A DNA stretch of 26,563 bases from Clostridiales bacterium (GCA_004556455.1 SFGY01000011.1:1-26563), one strand, 5' to 3'. Numbered from the stretch's first letter, positions 8,582 through 16,298 are shown. The notes: generated by a model from the letters alone, not told the origin. Numbers and translations are program-made.

Positions 8582-9106
8582 TCATTTGAACAGCGCCGCA
8601 TTTTCCAGATAGGATTCGGGCTCCGTAAAAGCCATCGGAAAGTTTTCACGATCCAGCTTTACGGACTTCTTATCCCCGTTGTTTTGTGTGACAAGCTTCT
8701 GCACCTCCAGATACAGGCCTTCGTCAAACACCGTAATCGGCATACGAAGCAAAGCCGCTTTGACGATCTCGCCGCGCATACCGTTGCTGAGCCTATTTCC
8801 GCATACGAGCATAACATCGCTTTGCTCCAGGATCTCCAGACCGAATCGAAGCGCAATGGCTCTTTCGGCAGGGATCTCATCGCAAAGCAAAAGCGGCATA
8901 TACGCATGAGGCGCAGCGGCGTTCATGTTCATTTTCTTGTTTGCGTAGAACATATACGCTCTTGCCGTGCGCAGGTTCTTTTCGCGCTGCTCGCGGGTGT
9001 CCGCCCGAAAAGGGGAGCATACATAGGCTCTTTTGCGGTAGCGATCAGCGGATGCCAACTGATACATCAGCTCCTGCTGCCAGTATTGATGATAGATATT
9101 GTCCAT
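8582..9106 (-). CDS. DUF4406/DUF7768-like protein, nucleoside 2-deoxyribosyltransferase-type fold (174 aa)
   Basis: The sequence has the hallmarks of small Rossmann-like proteins related to nucleoside deoxyribosyltransferases. These are a beta strand and loop AYVCSPFRAD at 27-36, a helix with Arg residues, APHAYMPLLLCDEIPAERAI at 65-84, then QSDVMLVCGNRLSNGMRGEI at 95-114, which resembles the 'D-----G---S-G---E' nucleotide-binding end of the family. Catalysis is not established for such phage/ICE versions. The start has an AAAGGAG site next to the YqaJ gene stop. It lies between the exonuclease and the helicase, so a link to nucleotide pools or signalling is possible but is only inference. 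Confidence 0.65.
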   Translation of the reverse strand: MDNIYHQYWQQELMYQLASADRYRKRAYVCSPFRADTREQREKNLRTARAYMFYANKKMNMNAAAPHAYMPLLLCDEIPAERAIALRFGLEILEQSDVMLVCGNRLSNGMRGEIVKAALLRMPITVFDEGLYLEVQKLVTQNNGDKKSVKLDRENFPMAFTEPESYLENAALFK

Positions 9107-9121
9107 AATAGGACTCCTTTC

Positions 9122-10159
9122 TTAAAGTGGTTGTACACTGACCTTGACCTTACGGCTCTGTGTCGTTTTCATTACATCTGGCAGAATCGTCGGATACTTT
9201 GCCTTCAGAACCTTGGAATCGGGTCGTGTAGTGGATTTGGTGACGTAATCAATGAGAAGCTTATCTGATGTCGTCATAAGGACGCCATGCTCATGCTCCT
9301 TCATGATTTCGGCAATTCGCACGCTGTGTGCTTCGATCTCCTTTTCATAAGTTTTGATTTCACGGTTGCACTCCGTGATCTTGCCCTGCAGCAGAGCAAT
9401 TCGGCGCAGTGCGTTTTCCTGTTTGGGAGAAAACTCAATGGTCGGCAGCCCGGACTGGCTTTCTCCGTAGATACGGGCCAGCGATTCAAGCGCCAATTGC
9501 GGCGCTACGCCGGACATTGTAGGCGGCTTATCATGCTCAAGGCTCCATATCCATTCATCAAGACGCTCGAAGATCATATCTTCCTTTGCTTTATCCCGTG
9601 TGATATCCGGAATTGCCAGGTCGTTGTCCGGGTTGTTTCCCCAAATTGCGGAGAACGAACCGATGTTGACATCAGCAACGGCCAGGTAGAAACGCAGTTG
9701 CAATTCATAGTACAAAGGAATGGCACCATCGTCCCACTCGCTTGCTTTATGATAGGTGCAGCTCTTGCACTCCAAGATGCCTGGTTCTCCGTCAGAGGCA
9801 CGCTCAAAACGCCGATCAAAGTTGGCAAGCGCATACGGATGGTCTGCGTGTTGGTACAGGTTCGTGTCCTCATACACGCGGTTACCGGTTTTCTTGGCAT
9901 ACCAATGCGCTGCGATAGGTTCAAGCAAATGCCCCATCTCAAGCTGATTGGCGTTGCTTTTTGCCGGAGGTTTCATCCGTCCCTTTTTGATCATCCACAG
10001 TTCCAGCGGCGTTGTCCAAGGGGAGACCCCGAAGACGGCTGCCACATCACTGCCGCCGACTGTATACGGGATTTTACCGGACGGTCCGTGCATACGGGCC
10101 GCCAGCCACTGGGCGTTGGTCATTCCGGCAGTATCGCATAGGATATTCGGTGCCGCCAT
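9122..10159 (-). CDS. YqaJ/lambda-exonuclease-type viral recombinase nuclease (345 aa)
   Basis: This is a PD-(D/E)XK nuclease of the YqaJ family, expected to resect double-stranded DNA 5'-3' to give single strands for an annealing protein. Motifs: GGSDVAAVFG at 35-44, the EMGHLLEP motif at 74-81, NFDR at 113-116 (probable metal-binding Asp), ILECKSC at 128-134 (Glu130 and Lys132, the E-x-K pair) and YELQLRFYLAV at 151-161. The C-terminal 120 residues include a coiled-coil-like stretch (about 245-285), longer than the minimal nuclease. The start overlaps the preceding stop by one base (TGATG), showing translational coupling to the DUF932-like gene. Confidence 0.88.
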   Translation of the reverse strand: MAAPNILCDTAGMTNAQWLAARMHGPSGKIPYTVGGSDVAAVFGVSPWTTPLELWMIKKGRMKPPAKSNANQLEMGHLLEPIAAHWYAKKTGNRVYEDTNLYQHADHPYALANFDRRFERASDGEPGILECKSCTYHKASEWDDGAIPLYYELQLRFYLAVADVNIGSFSAIWGNNPDNDLAIPDITRDKAKEDMIFERLDEWIWSLEHDKPPTMSGVAPQLALESLARIYGESQSGLPTIEFSPKQENALRRIALLQGKITECNREIKTYEKEIEAHSVRIAEIMKEHEHGVLMTTSDKLLIDYVTKSTTRPDSKVLKAKYPTILPDVMKTTQSRKVKVSVQPL

Positions 10160-11301
10160 CAGTAGCTCACCGCCTTTGCCAAATCAAAATCACTCCATTT
10201 GAGTGTGAGCGCACGCGCCATGTTTTCCTCGACAACAAGGAGCTTGCTTTCGGGAAACTTATCCGTTTTGAGAATAAACGGAATCTCCTGCATGGCCAGA
10301 AACACATCATGTGCCGTGGCAGGGCCTCCGCCGTAAGACATCTCAAACATGGCGATTGCTTCGACTGCTGCCTTTTTAGGCAGGCTGAGCTTTTTACACA
10401 CCCGCGTCATGGCGTTGATCGGAAAATCCAGATGAATCTCCATCAGCGCCTGCAACTTGGCGATGCTGTCCCCGAACTGGGCAAACAGTTGATCCAGCGC
10501 CGTATCAAAGTCAGCGACCTTGGACTGATGCCGATGATCTACGGCTACGCAGCCACCGATATGGATAGAGTGCCTGCCGTTCATCAGAAGCGCAGAGACC
10601 TTTGCCGAGGCGACACCGGTATCCGATGTCATAAAGCGGATACCCGGCATCAGCTTGGATGCCATCGTCGCTTTGCCCTGGGCAGCCAGCACCTTTGCGT
10701 AGGTACCGAGCAGGTCTTCCTTCTGGTCGGGCATTCGCCATGAGGCACTGACCAGGGAATGGTCACAGTACCCGGACTCAAACTCGTTTCCGGAGAACCG
10801 TGCATCGAGCTTTGCCTGCAGAGCTTTCAGCAGTTCGTCGATCGGAAGGACGGAATAATCCACCTCGTCACCGGAGTGAACGGCAGAGATTTTTTCGTCC
10901 CGGATCAGCAGGAGCGCATCCGCCGAATACAGCTTCAGGCATTCGTTGAGCACTTCGGCCAATACCTCGCGGCTGAGTTTGGGAAGCGCGGTGCCTCCGA
11001 TCTTCGCTCTGTCGAGCAGGCTTTTGTAGGCTGTCATGCGAACCGGATAGAGTTCTCCGTTTACGCGCATGGCAAGCCCGAGATTTTCTGCCGTATCCTC
11101 TACGGCTTCCTGTGATGTTCCTGCGGCAAACGCCGACAAATTACCGATGAGAGGCGAGGACTCACTGAGAGGTTCCACCTGCAGGTCAGCGACCTTGCAG
11201 CGGATCCAACGGCTGTTCTTTGCCTGCTCCTCATGATAATCCAGCAGTGTCGGGTAGGAACTGAACAGCGTATAATAGCTGTCCTGGCATGGTTTTTGCA
11301 T
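10159..11301 (-). CDS. DUF932-like phage/plasmid protein (380 aa)
   Basis: The C-terminal two thirds resemble the DUF932 family of phage and plasmid proteins, notably the segment around FMTSDTGVASAKVSALLMNG followed by an SIHIGGCVAVDHRH stretch and a helical region ending LSLPKKAA. The molecular role of the family is not established; members occur next to exonuclease and recombination genes. No membrane segments are present. The start at 11301 has an AAAGGAG site. It is the first gene of a transcription unit whose promoter and double terminator-type leader lie at 11356-11534, and it is coupled to the exonuclease by a one-base overlap. Confidence 0.6.
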   Translation of the reverse strand: MQKPCQDSYYTLFSSYPTLLDYHEEQAKNSRWIRCKVADLQVEPLSESSPLIGNLSAFAAGTSQEAVEDTAENLGLAMRVNGELYPVRMTAYKSLLDRAKIGGTALPKLSREVLAEVLNECLKLYSADALLLIRDEKISAVHSGDEVDYSVLPIDELLKALQAKLDARFSGNEFESGYCDHSLVSASWRMPDQKEDLLGTYAKVLAAQGKATMASKLMPGIRFMTSDTGVASAKVSALLMNGRHSIHIGGCVAVDHRHQSKVADFDTALDQLFAQFGDSIAKLQALMEIHLDFPINAMTRVCKKLSLPKKAAVEAIAMFEMSYGGGPATAHDVFLAMQEIPFILKTDKFPESKLLVVEENMARALTLKWSDFDLAKAVSY

Positions 11302-11355
11302 AATGAAATGCTCCTTTCTTTGATTTTGACGGCAATGCCGCCTTGATATATGACA

Positions 11356-11387
11356 AAAGCCAGCACCCCCGAAGGACTGCTGGCTTT
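11356..11387 (-). terminator. Second terminator-like hairpin in the leader of the DUF932/exonuclease unit
   Basis: A perfect 10-bp inverted repeat (AAAGCCAGCA at 11356-11365, TGCTGGCTTT at 11378-11387) encloses a 12-base loop. On the minus strand it is followed by TTGTCATAT after the terminal Ts of the stem. It lies 25 bases downstream of the stronger hairpin at 11413-11447 and 54 bases before the ATG at 11301, so transcripts must pass two hairpins in tandem to reach the gene. Confidence 0.6.
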
Positions 11388-11412
11388 GTGCCCGAATGAA
11401 TTGGCCGGAAAC

Positions 11413-11447
11413 AAAAAAAGTGCCATTTGCAATAACGCAAATGACAC
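11413..11447 (-). terminator. Leader attenuator of the DUF932/exonuclease unit (module copy B)
   Basis: In the minus-strand RNA an 11-bp stem forms between GTGTCATTTGC and GCAAATGGCAC (11420-11447, 6-base loop), with one U-G wobble, followed by seven Ts (11413-11419). The same position is a C-A mismatch on the plus strand, so the hairpin is minus-specific. It lies about 60 bases past the -10 box of the promoter at 11506-11534, in front of the first gene. It is therefore an attenuator rather than an end-of-operon terminator. It shares design and flanking sequence with 21889-21928. Confidence 0.85.
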
Positions 11448-11505
11448 TGTGGTAACTCTGTTAAACTATGCTTGGATCAGAACCAAACTTGATACTTACA
11501 TAAAT

Positions 11506-11534
11506 AGTATAACAGAAAATTTCGCAATAGTCAA
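11506..11534 (-). promoter_or_regulatory. Promoter of the DUF932/exonuclease unit
   Basis: On the minus strand a TTGACT -35 box (11529-11534) and TATACT -10 box (11506-11511) are separated by exactly 17 bases. Six bases after the -10 box comes GTAAGTATCAAG, found at the same spacing in the ssb promoter. Transcription would start near 11499 and run through both leader hairpins. Confidence 0.85.
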
Positions 11535-11572
11535 TCCATTCGCCGGAAAAGGGCATTTTCAGCACAAATCAA

Positions 11573-11618
11573 TTTACATTCTTACTTCACGAATTGGAAT
11601 TTGCAGTTGGAATGTAAA
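11573..11618 (-). repeat. Decayed second copy of the abiE promoter/operator region
   Basis: This 46-bp stretch downstream of abiEii matches the abiE promoter region at 13141-13187 end to end. Both begin (plus strand) with the 17-mer TTTACATTCTTACTTCA and end with AATGTAAA, so both form the same TTTACATT...AATGTAAA inverted repeat, and both contain GCAGT in the middle. The copy here has lost the TATAAT box. The rest of 11535-11680 holds no gene; only a weak 5-bp hairpin (11632-11647) follows the abiEii stop. Confidence 0.75.
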
Positions 11619-11680
11619 CGCGTATTAGTTTAAGCCATCGCAGGCTTTCGTACATCGATATAGCGATCAAGGTCCCTAAA

Positions 11681-12520
11681 TCAAAAATCCAGTATCTGTG
11701 CGATTTCTTCTACAGTATCGAGTACCACATGAAACTTCAAATTCCCAATATATTTGTTCTCAGCTATGTAGTTGTCCCACAGCAGATACATTTGAGGCTC
11801 TTCACGCAAGTCTTTCAAGATATCCTTCCAGTCTTTGATATCCTCAAGAGATTCCCGTTTCTGTGCCGTATGTAATACGGCTGCTTTGAGAACATCCACG
11901 CGAATCTCCGATTTCCGACTACGGTACAGTGTATGAAGGTCGTAGAAATCTCTTGCTCTTGTGGTACCGATATTGCGCCGAATGATCGTTTCGTACTTTT
12001 CGGCCAACACGGTCTCAAGAGTATAGGCCATGACCGGTACGGTTTTATCCTCAAATAACATCGGAAAATCATATTGCACTGCAGCCGGAGTGATCATATC
12101 GCCGGTCGTTACATCTATCTTCATTGGTGCATCGATTTTTCCGTACTTTGCACGCAAATGCACCCGAAAGTTATTATAAGCATCTTCTTCTCGGATAGGC
12201 TCAATACTCTCATATTCAAAGCGTATACCATCACCAACATCCACCGTCAAAATTTCCTTGATGATTCGGACAATATCATCCTCTTCCATTTGAATTCCAC
12301 GGACGGTAGTATCCATATCCATTGTAGTTCGCTCGCCGATGCCGATCATTGAGGAAATCAACAGTCCGCCTTTGAGGATAAAATTCTTCTGGTAGTCCGA
12401 ATTAGCCAAACGATCCAAAATCCTTTCAAACAGAAACATCTGTAAAACTTCCTGCGCCCGGAGATTCTTTTTCGTTGCCATACTGCGTATGGTCCCTTTT
12501 AATTGTTCCGGCGTTTTCAT
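11681..12520 (-). CDS. abiEii: AbiEii-family nucleotidyltransferase toxin of a type IV toxin-antitoxin system (279 aa)
   Basis: Toxin/abortive-infection partner of the AbiE system, a DNA-polymerase-beta-like nucleotidyltransferase acting in the cytoplasm. Motif I is seen as LKGGLLISS (Gly51-Gly52) followed by RTTMDMD (Asp68 and Asp70, metal-binding). The third acidic position is in MKIDVTTGD (Asp136). The family's C-terminal motifs appear as LAEKYE (172-177) and RARDFYDLHTLYR (188-200), so all key residues are intact. AbiEii toxins are bacteriostatic, and related MenT toxins modify tRNA; the target here is unknown. The start codon overlaps the antitoxin stop by one base (TAATG) and a GGAGG site precedes it. 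The cassette is more AT-rich than its neighbours, suggesting separate acquisition. Confidence 0.93.
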   Translation of the reverse strand: MKTPEQLKGTIRSMATKKNLRAQEVLQMFLFERILDRLANSDYQKNFILKGGLLISSMIGIGERTTMDMDTTVRGIQMEEDDIVRIIKEILTVDVGDGIRFEYESIEPIREEDAYNNFRVHLRAKYGKIDAPMKIDVTTGDMITPAAVQYDFPMLFEDKTVPVMAYTLETVLAEKYETIIRRNIGTTRARDFYDLHTLYRSRKSEIRVDVLKAAVLHTAQKRESLEDIKDWKDILKDLREEPQMYLLWDNYIAENKYIGNLKFHVVLDTVEEIAQILDF

Positions 12521-13116
12521 TATAATACCTCCATATAGGTTCTGATTTTATCTTCTATTCCGAACAGCTTCCCGTATTTCAACAGTTTCCGATTGTTGGG
12601 TTTAGCCTTGAAATAATCCTTGATTGCCTGCGTGTATAGCTGCATATCCATCTGCTCCTTATTACGGATCAAATCACAAAGGCATCGCTCTTTATCATAT
12701 AATTTTATTTCTGCACCCTGTGGTGAGCGCGTCTGTGTGATACCAATCTCATAGACATCTCTCGGCAAATAGTGGCATCGCAAATTCGGATTATCCCGTT
12801 TTAATACAGAGATATTTTTATCTCTTGGGATTGTAATGTCATATATGTGTGGCGTTCGGTCTGAAAGCCCCCATAGGTACAGCGCCGTACCATAAGAGAA
12901 AACAGCATCACTGCACTGCCCCTGAAGCAATGCATATTCGTCTGGCATGCCATCCGCAAGCACATATAGTCCTTTGCGTACCTGCTCCAACTTCCCAGCA
13001 TCGGTATATTTGCGCAACATAGGTCTGCTGATACCAAGCGCCTCAACCTGGGCTGTCCGAACAAATCCGTTGTTTGCTTCAGCCAATTCATTTATTCGTG
13101 TCCAAATCTGATCCAT
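12520..13116 (-). CDS. abiEi: AbiEi-family antitoxin and transcriptional repressor (198 aa)
   Basis: Antitoxin of the AbiE type IV system. The N-terminus is a winged helix-turn-helix (FVRTAQVEALGISRPMLRKY near residues 20-40, then LEQVRKGLYVL, the wing). The C-terminal domain carries the usual FSYGTALYLWGLSDRTP and LPRDVYEIG segments. In this family the protein neutralises the toxin without stable binding and represses its own promoter by binding inverted repeats. The start is taken at the ATG at 13116, eight bases after AAGGAGG (13125-13131); a GTG at 13125 would overlap that site. The promoter and operator-like repeats directly upstream fit autoregulation. Confidence 0.92.
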   Translation of the reverse strand: MDQIWTRINELAEANNGFVRTAQVEALGISRPMLRKYTDAGKLEQVRKGLYVLADGMPDEYALLQGQCSDAVFSYGTALYLWGLSDRTPHIYDITIPRDKNISVLKRDNPNLRCHYLPRDVYEIGITQTRSPQGAEIKLYDKERCLCDLIRNKEQMDMQLYTQAIKDYFKAKPNNRKLLKYGKLFGIEDKIRTYMEVL

Positions 13117-13133
13117 GGCACACACCTCCTTGC

Positions 13134-13194
13134 AAAGGCATTTACATTCTTACTTCATATTATATCAAACGGCAGTAAAAATGTAAATGCCTTT
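13134..13194 (-). promoter_or_regulatory. abiE promoter enclosed by an operator-type inverted repeat
   Basis: On the minus strand, TTTACA and TATAAT boxes are separated by 17 bases. The -35 box lies inside one arm of a perfect 15-bp inverted repeat (AAAGGCATTTACATT at 13134-13148, AATGTAAATGCCTTT at 13180-13194), and the other arm lies downstream of the -10 box before the ribosome binding site. A regulator bound to both arms would cover the promoter, as described for AbiEi autoregulation. The left arm continues into the 17-mer that is repeated at 11573-11589. Confidence 0.85.
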
Positions 13195-13236
13195 TTCAAA
13201 TATTAGTGTGTCCAAATTGCAAACTTCTATGCGAAA

Positions 13237-13262
13237 AGGGATGCCACCGAAGTGACATCCCT
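13237..13262 (-). terminator. Terminator of the methyltransferase unit
   Basis: The minus-strand RNA forms an 11-bp stem AGGGATGTCAC / GTGGCATCCCT with a UUCG tetraloop and one U-G pair, followed by TTTTCGC. It starts 13 bases past the methyltransferase stop and isolates that unit from the abiE cassette. It is minus-specific because the wobble is a C-A mismatch on the plus strand. Confidence 0.85.
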
Positions 13263-13275
13263 CCCATAACGGTTA

Positions 13276-14211
13276 CTATGCTGCATTCCTGTTCAATGAC
13301 CACATGCCTCGCCCGTCATGGGTGAAGTGCATGGGATTGATCTGCAGCGTTTGGCGGATCTTTTCTTTCCACCATTTGTTTGCCTGTGCCTTTTTATGCG
13401 GTTCGATCTGTTCATAGAGAAAGGAAAGAGCCACCGGCTCCTTGCATTGCTCCAAAACTGCCGCAACCACATCACGCCAGGTTGCTCCCGGCATATCGCG
13501 GATATCTACCGCTGAGCTCTGTGTCATCAAAATCGGAATGAGCACAGGAGAGTCCTTGCGAACGATCATAACATACTCATGCAGGATAGGGATAAACTTA
13601 CCGCTATACTGCGTCCGGTCCGAAAAGCAGTTGTGTTGCGCCTTGATGATGATATTCTCCAAGGTGCCGGGCTTTACGATCTCGGCAAGCATACTGTAAA
13701 GTCTGCCTTTCTTCTTGATGTCACCCATCAGAACAGCCATCCGACCGCCGTTTTCCAGTGCCGAAAACTGTTTCATCATGGCATAATTCATTGCGCTGAC
13801 GAAATCGTCCCAGCGTTCAATACGGGACAGGTCCAGGCGTTTCGGGTCATATCCATACTTCTGCATTACATCAGATGCCCTGTACATGACATCGGAATAC
13901 TGAATGATATCCCAATACGGCGGATGCCAGAATACAAATTCCGGTCGCTCCGGAATATCGCAGTTCATAATATCGAACCCGCTGTGCAGATCATAAAGAT
14001 GACTGCGGATACCAGCTTTATCAGCCGCTGCTTTGGTTGTTCCGCTCCCGCACATATAATCGCAGATCTCTTTGGGCTTAAAGAACCCGATAAGGTCTTC
14101 GATCAGCTTTGGAGAGCAGTTTCCACGGTATCGGCTGTCACCGCCGTCGCCACGTTCCGGATAGGAAACGATGCTCGTAAGCGGCCTCATTGGATTACTA
14201 TGACAATACAC
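13276..14211 (-). CDS. SAM-dependent DNA methyltransferase, permuted motif order, non-canonical HPPY (311 aa)
   Basis: Probable N4-cytosine/N6-adenine DNA methyltransferase. A SAM-binding motif I, CDYMCGSGTT (50-59), follows a helix of the type SPKLIEDLIGFFKP, as in the 'DPFxGSGTT' part of PF01555 enzymes. The catalytic motif IV comes after it, WHPPYWDIIQYS (95-106), so the order is I then IV. The first residue of the usual (D/N/S)PPY is His here. The last 75 residues (from about ATWRDVVAAVL to GRGMWSLN) look like a winged-helix domain. No restriction endonuclease is adjacent, so it may be a solitary enzyme for protection or regulation. The start is GTG at 14211 with GGGAGGC seven bases upstream. 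Confidence 0.8.
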   Translation of the reverse strand: MYCHSNPMRPLTSIVSYPERGDGGDSRYRGNCSPKLIEDLIGFFKPKEICDYMCGSGTTKAAADKAGIRSHLYDLHSGFDIMNCDIPERPEFVFWHPPYWDIIQYSDVMYRASDVMQKYGYDPKRLDLSRIERWDDFVSAMNYAMMKQFSALENGGRMAVLMGDIKKKGRLYSMLAEIVKPGTLENIIIKAQHNCFSDRTQYSGKFIPILHEYVMIVRKDSPVLIPILMTQSSAVDIRDMPGATWRDVVAAVLEQCKEPVALSFLYEQIEPHKKAQANKWWKEKIRQTLQINPMHFTHDGRGMWSLNRNAA

Positions 14212-14226
14212 GAAATCGCCTCCCTA

Positions 14227-15099
14227 TCATTTTGCTGATTCTGTGTTGGAATGTGTATTTCGAGTCAAATACTCACGCAACAACGTGTGCGCAGCTTCTG
14301 AAACAGATTCCCAATAGCACTCCCAATAGATATCGCTCAGTCCTTTGTCGATCATGTTTGGAATGCGTACATCCGTAAGATACCGCTGATATTCTTCTTC
14401 CGATAACTCGCCGACTTCTTCCCACTGCTCAACCTGAGAGGCAAAATCCTCATACCGGGATGCGTCTAAATAGGCTCGTCCAACATCACCGATAAGCGAA
14501 GGTGTCAGAACCACATCGCGTTCTTCCAAGGAAATGGCATAATGGTTTTCACAATAGAATCCATCTAACCACCCTTCATAGGAATTTTCCGATATCTCTG
14601 TCTGGTATTCCGGTGTATTGATCCAGTCCGAAAGGCAACCGGAGTCGATCTCGTTTCCGAGCGCTTTATTGAGCCTTGCTCTGGCTTCCAGCGGATCCGA
14701 ATAAATACTGGACGAATGTCCGGTGTTGCCGTCCACAGCCCAATCCTCGCTCAATATGTAGAGCTTGATGGACTTCTTTGCCTGACCGGGAACGATAATC
14801 ATTTCCGGAGCCATAATGACCATGTCGAAGCAAATGTCATCCACTTCCTTCTTTTCATCATACAGGTCTGAAAACACCTCTTCCACCTTTGCTATATCTG
14901 CCGGTAATACCGGAGGTTCAAAAGAGCAGTAGATGTCCGGAGTATCGTTTTCGGTTTCTTTGTCGCTGCCGTCACGGATTTCAAAAATAGAACCGATAAG
15001 GCCGGCATATTCGCTTTGATCGCTGCCGATGATCACATCACCGACTCGGTATGTGATGCCGTTATATAAGAATTCGGCACCGGGTTTGTTTATAAGCAT
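14227..15099 (-). CDS. Acidic protein of unknown function (290 aa)
   Basis: No family is recognised. The protein is strongly acidic, soluble and without a signal peptide. The N-terminus (LYNGITYRVGDVIIGSDQSE) looks like a small beta-barrel. The rest includes a Trp/Tyr-rich stretch near residue 170 (SYEGWLDGFYCENHYAISLE), and the C-terminus is helical and Glu-rich (EQWEEVGELSEEEYQRYL near 230-245). It lies 15 bases before the methyltransferase and 12 bases after the 368-aa gene, so the three form one unit. The high negative charge next to a methyltransferase on a mobile element raises the possibility of a DNA-mimic anti-restriction role. That is inference only. Confidence 0.75.
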   Translation of the reverse strand: MLINKPGAEFLYNGITYRVGDVIIGSDQSEYAGLIGSIFEIRDGSDKETENDTPDIYCSFEPPVLPADIAKVEEVFSDLYDEKKEVDDICFDMVIMAPEMIIVPGQAKKSIKLYILSEDWAVDGNTGHSSSIYSDPLEARARLNKALGNEIDSGCLSDWINTPEYQTEISENSYEGWLDGFYCENHYAISLEERDVVLTPSLIGDVGRAYLDASRYEDFASQVEQWEEVGELSEEEYQRYLTDVRIPNMIDKGLSDIYWECYWESVSEAAHTLLREYLTRNTHSNTESAK

Positions 15100-15111
15100 A
15101 TGAGTACCTCC

Positions 15112-16218
15112 TTACATGTGATAGTCTACGGAAACAAGAACATCTTCGCCGTCAAGATCATCAATATAAGTATCGATCTGTTCGTGCCAGTTACTGCTCT
15201 CTTTTCCGATGCTGATGTCATTTTTGCTGAGCCATTCGTCTGCATCGACGATATCAGATACGCCGATGGGATACTTCCACGATTTCGGTATTCCTATGCG
15301 GGCAAGGTATTCGTCCAAGGTTTCACCGGCTGCATAGGCGCACTTGCCGCAGCAAAAAAATCCGTTCTCTCGTAACTCACCATGGAACTCATCGGGTAAT
15401 TTGCCACATTGGAACGCTTCCTTGAGTTTGGTGTATCGCTCCGTATCCTGAGCAATATACCAGCTCCGCATAATATCCCAGCAGATGTCTTTTTTCCTTG
15501 CTGCCGAAACCCACATATATCCTTCGGGTGCAGGGTATTTTTTGCTGTAGTTGCCCCAGCTTCGTTCCCCGAAAGAGTATTCCGTACAGTCTGCTTTTAC
15601 AAGGAAAGTCACCGGCCATCTTCCGCCGATCTGATACCAGTCCCACATGGCATTGGGATTGCAATAAAATCCGTATCCCTTTTCTTCCTCGTTGTACTCA
15701 TATCTGCGATAATCTTCGGCATATTTTTCAAAGGTCTTATACACCTTTTGCCGAGGACAATTCGGCAGGTACTGTATTTTTCGGGATTGCTTCGTGCGTC
15801 TGGTATGATGGAGAGTACCGACCTTGTTTTGGCTGACCTTCCCATCTACAATGCTGTACTTGCTGAAATACGGGTAACTTCCGCATTCAACGATCTTTCC
15901 GTTTGGAAGCTTCAGGCAGTCTACGGACTTTGCGTAGTCGGCTTTCAGCTCCTCGGTCATGTCAGCAAATTCCTTGTATTCTTCCGGCGGCTCGGTACTG
16001 TATGGCGTCATAACTTCTTCTACTGCGCCCACCAGTTGGCGTGCGAAATTCGTTGTCCTTCCCATAAGAGTGCACAGAGTCAGTTCCGCCATAATGTCCT
16101 TAGCCAAATCATCTTTTCTGGCCTGCAGCAAATCGATGGATTGTTCGACCGCAGCATTTTCGTGCGGATCTTCTTCCACAGTCGGCATGGTCACGGTCAC
16201 CAGTGTTTTGAAATGCAT
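15112..16218 (-). CDS. Uncharacterised mobile-element protein with WDWYQIGGRW motif (368 aa)
   Basis: No named family is recognised with certainty. Residues 20-75 are helical. A central Tyr/Arg-rich domain ends in the striking motif MWDWYQIGGRWPVTFLVKAD (191-210), which gives the impression of a conserved folded core. A possible zinc site (FFCCGKCAYAAGE) lies in the C-terminal third. There are no membrane segments. The start has an AAAGGAA site, preceded by a hairpin at 16242-16276. It is co-oriented with the vWA gene upstream and the 290-aa gene downstream (12-base gap). A role cannot be assigned. Confidence 0.75.
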   Translation of the reverse strand: MHFKTLVTVTMPTVEEDPHENAAVEQSIDLLQARKDDLAKDIMAELTLCTLMGRTTNFARQLVGAVEEVMTPYSTEPPEEYKEFADMTEELKADYAKSVDCLKLPNGKIVECGSYPYFSKYSIVDGKVSQNKVGTLHHTRRTKQSRKIQYLPNCPRQKVYKTFEKYAEDYRRYEYNEEEKGYGFYCNPNAMWDWYQIGGRWPVTFLVKADCTEYSFGERSWGNYSKKYPAPEGYMWVSAARKKDICWDIMRSWYIAQDTERYTKLKEAFQCGKLPDEFHGELRENGFFCCGKCAYAAGETLDEYLARIGIPKSWKYPIGVSDIVDADEWLSKNDISIGKESSNWHEQIDTYIDDLDGEDVLVSVDYHM

Positions 16219-16241
16219 AATGATGTTCCTTTCTGAAAACA

Positions 16242-16276
16242 GATGGGCAACCGTGTGTCATCACCAGCTGCCCATC
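16242..16276 (-). promoter_or_regulatory. Hairpin upstream of the 368-aa gene
   Basis: A perfect 8-bp repeat GATGGGCA (16242-16249) / TGCCCATC (16269-16276) encloses a 19-base loop. On the minus strand it is followed by TGTTTTCAG and then the ribosome binding site, about 24 bases before the ATG. It is either a weak terminator behind the vWA gene or a 5' mRNA structure. No promoter fits between it and the gene. Confidence 0.55.
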
Positions 16277-16298
16277 GTTTTGTTATATCTTGATGTGT

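Noticed and set aside
11573..13157. 17-bp repeats around abiE considered as an insertion sequence or target-site duplication
   Set aside because: No transposase is present, and similarity extends over the whole 47-bp operator region, so duplication of a regulatory region explains it better than a target-site duplication.
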